Positions 24,301 to 36,300 of a DNA stretch of 64,000 nucleotides are shown in pieces. The DNA lies in assembly GCA_035222895.1 (NCBI GenBank), contig JAVYIG010002741.1, positions 1 to 64,000 of the forward strand. The letters are read 5' to 3'. Each line of letters opens with the position of its first letter. Position 1 is the stretch's first letter. The DNA comes from Strongylocentrotus droebachiensis (lineage: Eukaryota > Echinodermata > Echinoidea > Camarodonta > Strongylocentrotidae). Below the pieces are notes generated by a model. The model searched no databases, had not been told where the DNA came from, and saw nothing but the letters and a program-made list of their open reading frames with translations. A program made the translations under genes and the position numbers.

Positions 24301-27300
24301 CTACTAGCATAACATGCAAAGCTTTTCAAGGAGTTTCATTGAAACCTTAATACATTCGTTGAATAGGGATGAAAATAGATAAACTAATCTAACAGCTTTA
24401 CCGCAAGGTAATGAAGCTCCCATTCTGATTGAAAGTATCATCGTAACCATGATTTCAGAGTGCCCACATTTTTATGCCTCCTTAACAAAGTAGCTGGGAG
24501 GCATTCATTTTTCGGGTTGTCCGTCCGTCCGTACGTCCCGTTCTCGTGATTGCGTTATCTCAAGATCGATGGATGGATTCCCGCCAAACTTTCGTCATGT
24601 GTCTATGTATTTAAGCGCAAACTAAAGTTACTTTTTGTTTAGTCGATATTGTCTAGATTTATTGTTTGATCCATATTTAAGAAAACTATTTGGTATATAG
24701 GTCAGCATATTTCTACTCCCGTTTCTCATATCTATTCATGTCTGTCTTGTTTAGTTTTTGTCTGTGTTTCAGTCTCGTTGGTGCCTCTCTCTCTCCTACC
24801 GTGTTTTTTTGTCCTGTTGCTCGTGGTATTTTCCTGCCTCTCTTGTTTATAGCCATTATTTAGAAGTCGGTAGATTTAATTATACTTCTTTATGTTTATA
24901 TTTTTCTCAATTCTTTAGTTATTTTAGTTTGTAAGCATTTTAATGTATGCAGTAATCTTATGTGACAAGTTTGTTCCTTTAGGACATACTCATAAGCTAC
25001 TCATGAGGGACCTTAATTCCACAAGCCTTGCTTTCTACCAAGGTCACCTCATCTTTCTATTTAAATGCCTATTCTGTCAACTTGTTATATTCATGTCATA
25101 TTTGTAATGTGTGTTATGAAAGAAAGATAAATAAAACTTGAAACTTAATGTTAATACTTTCCACATTGCTGTATTTCCATTTGCAGGGCAAGTGCTGCCA
25201 ATGTAAAGTTCACATTCAGTGATGATTCAGATGACAATCCATCCCCTGAAAAGAAAGGTAAGATAAGAATACTTTCAACCGTACATGTACAAATAAAGAG
25301 CGCCACTGTCATTGTGTATGATTGATAGTATGCCTGTTCTGATTTCTACGTAAGGGTAATAATGATAGTAATGCAGACATTTATATTAAAGACTTTACCC
25401 CAAGGCGATGCTCAAAGTGCTTCTTGCTTTTCACATCTTTGAAATTATGAAGCAGTTCTGAATATTCACATTGCCATTTTATAGTGAATAATTCATTTCA
25501 TCCTGACCAGATTTATGTTTGTATGCATTGCATGCTTTCATTTGGTCATGAAGTTCATGTAGATATCTTTCTTCTTGTCTGCTGCAGCTAAAATGAAGCC
25601 GCCCAAAATGGCCACAGCACCCAAGGTGGAAGGACCTAGCCAACCAGTAGCCTCACTCCCTGGCCCGAACCCACCAATCAACTCCATGGTGCCCTTTAAC
25701 CTCAGCTCTCATTGGTTTAGTAAACCAATGAAAGCTGAGGTTAGTAAACCAATGAAAGCTGAGGTTAGTAAACCAATGAAGGTTAAAGGTCACCGTGGAC
25801 ATGGAGATGCTGTCAAACCACGTACTACTCTCATAGTTTGCCCGCTGTCAGTTATGTCAAATTGGATTGTGAGTATAGAGTAGAGCTTGCCATCATGATT
25901 GTCTTTGTCTTCTTAAGTGTGAGAGTCATCAGTTTCCATGTGCAGAAATTTATTATTTGCTAACACCAGACTCGATGGGAATACCATTAATGGGTGTACA
26001 AGTCTGCACAAAGCAAACCTGTAGTCCTATCAAGAAATACCCCTTGGTCTCGCGGAGAGTCTTTGGGTGAGGGAAATAATGACTTTACCATATGGGACGA
26101 TTGAAATGCAGAGCATTACATAAGGCCTGTTAGTTATAAACTGAAGGCTAATCCTGGTGATTGACAACGCCTGTTGTTGGGTAAGCACCCAAATGGTGTT
26201 GGATTCTCATGAGCACCCACTACTAAGCGTCTGAAAGGTACAATTTCATGAATTTGAAATATTTTGAGTTGAAAAAGTTGAAAAAATTAGCCCAAAATGT
26301 GGTGGGGAACCAAGATTATATGAATGGCTAAGAAGATATCTATAAAGTCTAGCCAATATTGTACAACAGTACAAATCAAATTCCTATTATTTTGAATGTC
26401 ACAATGAAAATTGATTTCCTGTTACTAATTTTGTTTGTGTGTGTGCCTGTGCCACCATAGTTCGAAAGGCATTATGTTGTGAGGGTTATCAGTCCATCCA
26501 AATTTTTGTTACAGAGACAACTTTAGAATCAGCGAACAGATTGTAACCAAATATGTAGAGGCATGAATGATAATCTGATCTCTAAGAGTCATGTCAAGTC
26601 AGTGTGTAAATGGATGATTTATTTAAATATATTTGCGTACAAAATGAATAGAAAACATTTTTTTTCTTTTTTTTCCTAATCAGGTATTTTTTTCTCCAAT
26701 TTATGGTCATTTTTCATCTATACTAACTATTTATTTTGTTTTGTTGTGTTTTGTTTTATATTTTTAAAGGATCAACTCCATGAACATGTAGCAGATGAAC
26801 TGCAGGTGAATGTATGTATGTACCATGGAGCAGAAAAGAAGAAATTGAAATCAGATTATCTAAAACAACAAGATGTCGTCATCACTACATACGGTACTTT
26901 GGCTGCAGACTTTAAAGCGAAGCAGGTATACCTTCTCAACTCGCCAATTTTGTGTGTAATGAGAATTCACAGGCAGCATTGTCTTATGGCTTCATAGAGT
27001 GCCGATCAAAATGATTATTTGTCAGTATTTTACTTAAAGGGAACCAAAACCTTCATACTACATGTAAGTTACTTTTATTGTAAAGTTTAAGATATTTGAA
27101 AAATATGAGTGAAAATTTGAACGAAATCGGGCAAGGAATAAGGAAGTTAGAGCTTTTTGAAATGACTAGTCACTAGAGGGCGGTATTCATTTTGATGACA
27201 TCATCTGTGGACAACTCTCCATACCTTTTGTACATCAAATTTCTTTTTTTTTCCTTCCTTCTTGTGATTGAGATAATGTACTCCCCTGAAAGCAAGATAT

Positions 27301-30300
27301 AGAATGCAAAATGATATTCTACTGCACATGTCATGAAGTCAGATCAAGAACACAAATAAATACAAAGAAAACAAAACAATTGTGAAATTTTATGTACAAA
27401 AGGCATGTAGAGTTGTCCACATATGATGTCATCAAATTGAATACCGCCCTCTAGTGACTATTCATTTCAAAAAGCTCTAACTTCCTTATTCCTTGCCCAA
27501 TTTTGTTCAAATTTTCACTGATTTTATTCAAATCTTTTAAACTTTACAATAAAAGTAACTTAGTATGAAGGTTTTGGTTCCCTTTAACGTTTTTCTTTGC
27601 TAAGTAACATGTCTTAACTTTTTTCAGATAACATTTGAACATTTTATGTAAGCGAGCAAACTTTAAGGCAAAATACTTACTGAAAAGCATTGTAATACTG
27701 CGCAATTAACGCATCATATTAAATGTGCGCTAAAAAAAACACATACCTGCCAATTAAGGTCTTCTAAATAATTTGCTAAAGTCTGCTAGGGTGCTGTCTT
27801 AAACTTAGGGTAAAATACTTAGCCAAAAACTTTAAATGAATACCAAAGTTGGCTAAATATCTTACCGTAATTGCCGCAAATTTGAATACTGAAAGGGAAA
27901 ATATTTGTATTCTACATTCATTCAGCTTTCCATTGGCACAAAGTTGTATTTTCATCTGATAGGGTCTTTAAAGAAGAAGTCCACCCTAATATTAAATTGG
28001 TTTTAATAGAAGCTGAAAAAACAGAGAAATAATTCAGTGAAAGTTTGAGAAAAATCGGACAACAAATAAAAAAGTATTAAAAGAATCTTTCAAAGTCCGG
28101 GAAATCATGGAATCTTTGAGACAATTTGGCAATGTGGTCAGAAATTGTGATGTCATCCCCTTATAATACACCCTGTTACAGTTATAACAATGCGCATGCG
28201 CAGACATGATGTGAGCGCACAGCACAGGCAGTGAGGCAACAATACACGCGCATCTCAAAACATTGATGATGCAATGTTTACACGCAAATTAAAATGGCGG
28301 CCTTAACCGTAAAAGGGTGTAGTCACCACTGATCTGTATGACAGAATGACCCAAAATCTCCATTTCTCTGAATGCTAATGGAATAGTAAACCTATCTTAT
28401 ATGGGAGTTTATGAAAGAATATGTTACCTGTGATTTATGATCAAGATAAGCATGAAGAAAATATATCTTTTGATCAAAATGGGACTTTTAATGACATTCC
28501 TGGCTTTCAACAAAGGATAAAATGTGATTTAGAGACCTTGTTGCCAATTTAACTTACAGATTTTAAGTATTTCAAGTACAAAGAAATCCATAACTTTCTT
28601 ATTTATTGTCTGATTTTTATGCCTCCGTTACGAAGTAGCCGGAGGCATTATGTTTTCGGGTTGTCCGTCCGTCCGTACGTACGTACGTACGTCTGTACGT
28701 ACGTACGTCCCGTTCTTGTGATCGCGTTATCTGAAGAACCGATTGATGGATTCCTGCCAAACTTTGTTCATGTATGTATCTTGCAGAGCCAATGAACTGA
28801 TTAGATTTTGGGGTCACGAGGTTAAAGGTCAAAGGTCACAGGGCTCATTATGTATGCAAAAATATCTCGTGATCGCGTTATCTGAAGAACCGATTGATGG
28901 ATTCCTGCCAAACTTTGTTCATGTATGTATCTTGCAGAGCCAATGAACTGATTAGATTTTGGGGTCACGAGGTTAAAGGTCAAAGGTCACAGGGCTCATT
29001 ATGTATGCAAAAATAGCTCGTGATCGCGTTATCTCAAGAACCGATTGATGGATTGCTGCCAAACTTAGGTCATGTATGTTACTTGCAGAGCCGATGAACT
29101 GATTAGATTTTGGGGTCACGAGGTCAAAGGTCAAAGGCCACAGCGCACATTATGTATGCAAAAATAGCTTGTGAACGCATTCTCATGAGAACTGACAGAT
29201 GGATTACTATTTAACTCAGGACAGCTTGCAGAGCCAATGAACTGAGTAGATTTTAGGGTCATGAGGTCAAAGATCAAAGGGTCATATATGTATATGAGAA
29301 ATTGTTTGTAATCACGATATTCTGAGAACCTGTTCATGGATTACAATTGAACTTGAATTCAAAAAATTTCTTCTGTTTTGGTTTGTAAAAGTGCTCTATG
29401 ACGGAGGCATCATTTTCGACTGCGCGCAGTCGAATTCCATCTAGTTCTCCTACCTTCACTGATCTGTTCTTCTCATTTTATCCTTGTATTAAAACAACTT
29501 ATTTTCAGGTTGGACTTCCCCTTTAAGCACAATGATAATAAAGGTTAGTTAGAAAAGGACAGATATCATGAAAACCCTTGGATAACCTTACAGAAATACT
29601 TAGATGAAAATTTGTAATTTAAATTATTTCATAATGCTGAATCATACAATGATATCGGAATCTCTCCAAGAATACCTACTTGTCTTTTTAAATTCTAATG
29701 AGAAAACATTTGATTATGCATCAGGAGAAGGGTACCCTTCAGAAGATTGAATGGCTGCGTATCGTGCTGGATGAAGCTCATATAATCCGTAACCGTCGTA
29801 CTCTACAAGCACAAGCCGCTATCGCTCTCAAAGCACAATGCAAATGGGCGTTAACAGGTACGTCAAACAAGAGATAAAAGAATTACATTGTATTTTAAAA
29901 TGCTCATGTTGCGTTAGATTTGTGGGGAAATTTAAAATTGAAGGGCCTGTTAGGATTTTCATTTCTTTTTTTCTCATTTTGAATAGTGTCACTTCAAACC
30001 ATTAATTTAATGGAAACTAAACATGGCAAATAAATGCTTAAAGTTAACAAAGAGCAGAAATAGGATACAAAGCATACCATAAATGATAATCAAAGAGCGA
30101 CTCATAATAATAAGACATCTAAATATATACAACCTCTGATTCCTTTAACAGTCATGTAAACCGCCGCTGTTTAATTCTTGGTTATTTCTAGATGAGCCTT
30201 GAGCACTCCACAGAATGGCTTTGCCGCTATTAAGTGACATTTATTATTATTATTAACATTTATTTGGCGTATTTGTTAATATTTTTTTCTTCTTTGGTGC

Positions 30301-33300
30301 ATATCTGTGTAGGTACTCCCATCCAGAACAGTATTAAAGACCTGTGGACTCTGGTAGCCTTCCTTGGTATGGAACACGAACCATTCAATCCTAATCTTAA
30401 CAGTTGGCAAAGGAGGAAAGCTAGATCCATTGCTGACAATGACTCTGCTGGCATAGAGTGAGTATTGTATCGTAGTCCACTCTTGGGCTGTTATTAGGTC
30501 ACCCATTACTAACTCTGACTCTGCTGACATAGGGAGAGTATTGTATCGTAGTCTACACTTGGGCTAATATTTGGTCGCCCATTGCTAACTCTGACTATGC
30601 TGACATAGGGTAAGTATTGTGTCACAGTGTACACTTGGGCGTGTAATTGGTCACCCATTGCTAACTCTGACTATGCTGACATAGGGTAAGTATTGTGTCA
30701 TAGTGTACACTTGGGCGTGTAATTGGTCACCCATTGCTAACTCTGACTATGCTGACATAGGGTAAGTATTGTGTCACAGTGTACACTTGGGCGTGTAATT
30801 GGTCACCCATTGCTAACTCTGACTATGCTGACATAGGGTAAGTATTGTGTCACAGTGTACACTTGGGCGTGTAATTGGTCACCCATTACTAACTCTGACT
30901 ATGCTGACATAGGGTAAGTATTGTGTCACAGTGTACACTTGGGCGTGTAATTGGTCACCCATTGCTAACTCTGACTATGCTGACATAGGGTAAGTATTGT
31001 GTCATAGTGTACACTTGGGCGTGTAATTGGTCACCCATTGCTAACTCTGACTATGCTGACATAGGGTAAGTATTGTGTCATAGTCTACGCTTGGGTTTGT
31101 ATTTGGTCACCCATTTCTAACTCTGACTATGCTGACATAGGGTGAGTATTGTATCATAGTCTACACTTGGGCTTGTACTTGGTCACCTATTGCTAACTCT
31201 GACTCTGCTGACATAGGGCGAGTATTGTATCGTAGTCTACACTTGGGCTTGTTCTTGGTCACCCATTGCTTACTCTGACTATGCTGACATATAGGGTGAG
31301 TATTGTATCGTAATCTACGCTTGGGCTTGTATTTGGTCACCCATTACTAACTCTGACTCTGCTGACATAGGATAAGTATTGTGTCATAGTGTACACTTGG
31401 GCGTGTAATTGGTCACCCATTGCTAACTCTGACTATGCTGACATAGGGTCAGTATTGTGTCATAGTGTACACTTGGGCGTGTAATTGGTCACCCATTGCT
31501 AACTCTGACTATGCTGACATAGGGTAAGTATTGTGTCGTAGTGTACACTTGGGCTTGTATTTGGTCACCCATTGCTAACAATGACTATGCTGACATAGGG
31601 TAAGTATTGTGTCATAGTGTACACTTGGGCGTGTAATTGGTCACCCATTGCTAACTCTGACTATGCTGACATAGGGTAAGTATTGTGTCGTAGTGTACAC
31701 TTCGCCTGGTATTTGGTCACCCATTGCAAAATAATGACTCTGCTGACAAAGAGTTATTGTGTACTGTTATCATTGCATTTCAATTATTTCCCTTTATTAA
31801 ATCATCTCCTCCATTTCTTATGTTGCACCAGTCGACTTCGTAAGTTGATGAACACCCTTGCTCTGCGTCGTATGAAGTCTCAGAAGGTGAATGGTAAACC
31901 CTTGGTGGATCTACCGGCTCGTAATGTTGTACTTCAATATGTAGACTTCTCAGAGGATGAGAAGAAGGTCTATCAGACCTACGAGAAGGAGGGCAGACTG
32001 GCTGTAAGCAAGTGAGCTAGATTTCTTGTCTTTGGTTTCTGTTGTATAAATGTCCATTTAGATGCTGCTTATAAGTATTGGCTAGCATGGTGATGTAGAT
32101 ATACAGTAGGCTTACAGTTGTACCATGAGAGAGAGAGAGGGAGGATTGAGGAGTCCTGAAAAGGACTGTCTGAAATCTTTCTTTCTTGAGAGTGTGTGTA
32201 TAGTCATGAAAAGAATTGTTGGTAGTCCTGAAAAGGACTGTTGGTAATCTTTCTTGAACTTATTGTTCTTAAGAGAACTATAACGCCGGTTGGAGAGGAT
32301 TGGTAGTAGGAGGGGCTCGACGTTTCATACAGGTTGACTATCTGTTTTCAGGAGTGGGGAATAGCAAGCGTCGGCTTGAGTCACCAGGATTGCGGACGTG
32401 GGTGAGCTACGTGTCTGTCTGGGATTGAGTCTCCAGGTTGTGGACGTGGGGGTGTTTTGTATCCGTGGGTTTGGTGTGGTGTCGGTGAGACACTGTGTCC
32501 TGACGTAGGCAAGAAAGACAGATTAACCACAGTCCTTTTCAGGACTTCCCAATCCTTCCCCTTCTCTCACATGGTGCAACCGTAAGCCTACTGTATAAAT
32601 GTCCATATGTCTGCCATTTAGTTGATAATGTTTCTGATGGAATTGATTGTAAGAATGACTGTTTTGTATGTTTTGTCTGTATTTTGAATCATTATATGTA
32701 TGTTTATATTTTACTACTTGTACCAAACCAGTGGAAATCGAATTAATTTCCTGATATGAACAATGAATTATATACTTATCCTTATACTTATAAGTGACAT
32801 CTAGTATGCATCACTATAGTGATGTGACATTATTTATACATTGAGCTCATTCTGGCTAAAGTCAAAGAACTGAAACACAGAATTTTATTTCAGTTTTCTT
32901 TCAATTTTCCCATAGTTCTATCAGATTTGTGAAATCTTTCATCCTGTTTATAATATTATGTAAAAGCAATGGGAGTAGATAATAGACAATGGTGGAAAGT
33001 GAGTATTAAATATTAAAAAATAGCTGTGCAAAACGGCCCGCCTCACAGCTTTTGGTGTAGTGCTCATTTAGTAAGCCTGTTCATGTTATATCCACTGGTT
33101 TGCCTGGTTTTTCAAGCCTAATGTGCCTTACATTTTTTGTAAAGTATAACAGATAGAAAAGTGAGTATGCTTGGGACTTTTGTTGTGCACAGCTACTTTT
33201 TTCATCCTCCTTGCCATTCATTTTCTTTACAAGTATACCGTCACTGATAATGTGGTATATGTTCATTCACAGGCATTTCATTTATCACATTTTACTGAAA

Positions 33301-36300
33301 GATGCTAAAATCTTCCACCCCCCCCCCCCCCCCCCCCCCTTCAGATATTTTCGGGAAGGCACTGTTCTAGATCACTACGGTGAAATTCTAGTCATCATTT
33401 TGAGACTGAGGCAGCTGTGTTGTCATCCAGCATTATGTGCTAAGGCCGCTGCTAAGCTTTGTCAAGCTATTGGTATGTTTCACTTTATAGGTAGCTTATA
33501 TTTTTTGTAGGAAATATGAAATTTGGAATGATATTTGTTTCATTTTGTACCAAATGTTTCAGAAGATTTACACGGAAGACATGTTTGGTTTTTTGTTGAA
33601 GAATTTTCATTGAGTTTTGTCATAAATATGACTTAACAGAAACCCCAGCAGGTGCCTTCAGGCTGTGTTTAAAACTATTTGGTTTCCATATTTGAAGATA
33701 GAATTTATCTAGAAATTAAGATGAGTCTGAAAACTGGAGAATATACTTTTTACTATGGCTTGCCTGCCGTGGCAGATTACCCATCCCTTCAAGGATTTTA
33801 CATTGTGGAAATAAACATGTATAATCAGTTAAGTTAGATGGAAAAGGCCTTAGATATAAAGCATGGCATGTTTTCATGAAATGTTGAAATATAAAGAAGA
33901 AAGATCATAGCTGGAGGATTTCTTGTCCTTTTTTTGCCAGCCATGGTCTACCCTATAAATGACACTACCCATCGACTATTAGAAAATGTTATGACAGAGA
34001 TATGGGTCGGAGGCGTCATAACTACTTAGTCAGGATGTTTTCCTTGATCTTGGCAAAAAGGGCTTCATAAAACATGTAGCGGGCAAGTAGTTAAGAGGTT
34101 AGACTAAGGATGGTTTCGAGAAACTCCCCCGCTGATTTGATGAGATCTGTTTAGGCACCAACATAATCTGATACGTATACCTGTAGTTCATTGGTTCCGA
34201 AACTATAATTTCCATTGGAATGTCGTGTGCATTTTCCAAATATACTCATGGCCGGTGCTGCCCTTTTTGGCAAATACCAAACCAATAGTTGTGGTAGCAA
34301 GAATTGTCAAATGGGAATATGTGTATACACAAATTGAATAGAATAATGCTCATTTAACTCTCAGCAAATTAAATCTTTTATCTTTAAAGTGTTGATATTC
34401 GTTATGATTTGATTGACAGACGGTAATGAGAGGACAGATGAAGAAAAAGCTCAGTTGGTAGCAATCTTGGTATCATTCCTTAGTCAAGGAGCAGATGAGG
34501 TAATTATAATTCACCAAACAAAGCAGGCAATCAGAACTATTAGTTTTTGTCGTACAGAATATAATCTGATGTACAGGTTATCTCAAAAAGATGCAACAAG
34601 ATTTTGTCTGCCAATATCTTTAAAAGTACTTAAGCATTTTGAATAACGTTTCGTAAACTCCAAGTGAATTTCAAACAACATAATCTAAAACTACAAAGTT
34701 ATGGTCATTTTTTGTAAAATGTACAATTTTTCATCAATACACAATAAGCGTAACCCATTTGCTTCTGCATGCATTTCACATCAAACTTTCCATTGAAGTA
34801 ATAGTAACTCATGAGTTCTTGGTAAAATTCACCAGTGACATATTTTAGATTGATAAATCATTCGTAAAATGTCATGAATATATGTATTAAAAATATCTTA
34901 TAAGTACAAGAAGCAACATTAATTATTCTCAGAAGTTTATTTAATTAAATGATGATTTAATTATTTCTTCAACTCATTTACATGTATAATCATTACGATA
35001 TGAGCATTTTGTTTAAAACCGTTTTTAATCTACTGGGATTGAATAATTTGTTGTTTTGTGTAGGAGTGCTGTATCTGCCTGGAGTCTGTGCAAGATCCTG
35101 TGGTCACAAGATGTGCCCATGTCTTCTGTCAGAGATGTATTGAAGAGGTCATCATTTCAGAGAAGGTATTTTCAAAAACTATTACTTATAATTTGTTTAT
35201 ACTATTCTCCTTTTCAGAGTGGTATTAGACATGAGGCTGTCAGACTGAGCGTCTCATGAAGTAATATTCTTGACCTGGCCCTATCTTATAAACAAATTTG
35301 ATTTAATTGCCACCCTCCACCTAGGTGATAAAAATGGGTACCTGGTATAAACAAATTAATTAAATGTTGGGGTACCAGTAATAATAGTACAGCTCTTAGA
35401 TTCATGAGTATAAATCACTATATATATATATATGCTACCTTTATTAGTAGTAGTATTATTATTATTTATTAAAATGGATCTCATCTTGATTTCATTCTCA
35501 ACTGTTTACTAAAGAGATTGGACTTTGCAAGTTTGTGATTGGTTGGAGGACTTGTGATCAAACCAGATCAATCACAATAAGATTGCGGTTCTGGTGTTCT
35601 AAGGGATGAAATTGTTATAAATTGCATTGGAATCGCAGATTTGTTTTATATTTCTATACAACACAAACATTTAGTAGGAACTGTCATTGACATGTAGGCT
35701 AACCTCCATGTTCCTCCCATATGATTTTACAAACCTTTGTCTGCATCTTTAGCAAATAAGTTCCATCTCATCATAATAATACTTTCTTACTTTTGATGTC
35801 TTAGATGCTGCTTGTAAGTATCGGCTTGCATGGTGATGTAGATATACAGTAGGCTTGCGGGTGCACCATGTGAGAGAGAGGGAGGATTGAAGAGTCCTGA
35901 AAAGGACTCTCGGTAATCTTTCTTGAGGGTTTGTAGTCTTGAAAAGGACTGTTGGTTTAGTCTTGAAAAAGACTGTCGGTTATCTTTCTTAGCTTATAGT
36001 TCTTAGGAGAACTATAGCGCTTGGAGAAGATGAGTGCTATAGTTCTCCTTAGAACTATAAGCTAAGAAAGATAACCAACACTCTTTCTCAAGACTATACC
36101 AACAGTCCTTTTCAGGACTACAAACCCTCAAGAAAGATTACCAAGAGTCGTTTTCAGGACTCCTCAATCCTCCCTCTCTCTCACATGTTGCACCCGCAAG
36201 CCTACTGTATATTTTGATGTCTTGTTTTCTAATTATTGAATTTGTCAATTTGTGGGATGAACTTTTTTTTAAATAGTGAAATTATGACTGAATAATTTTG

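Noticed and set aside
30436-31757. CRISPR-like array
   Set aside because: Units are tandem with no unique spacers and lie in an animal intron. The same applies to the 75-bp array at 50.9-52.9 kb.
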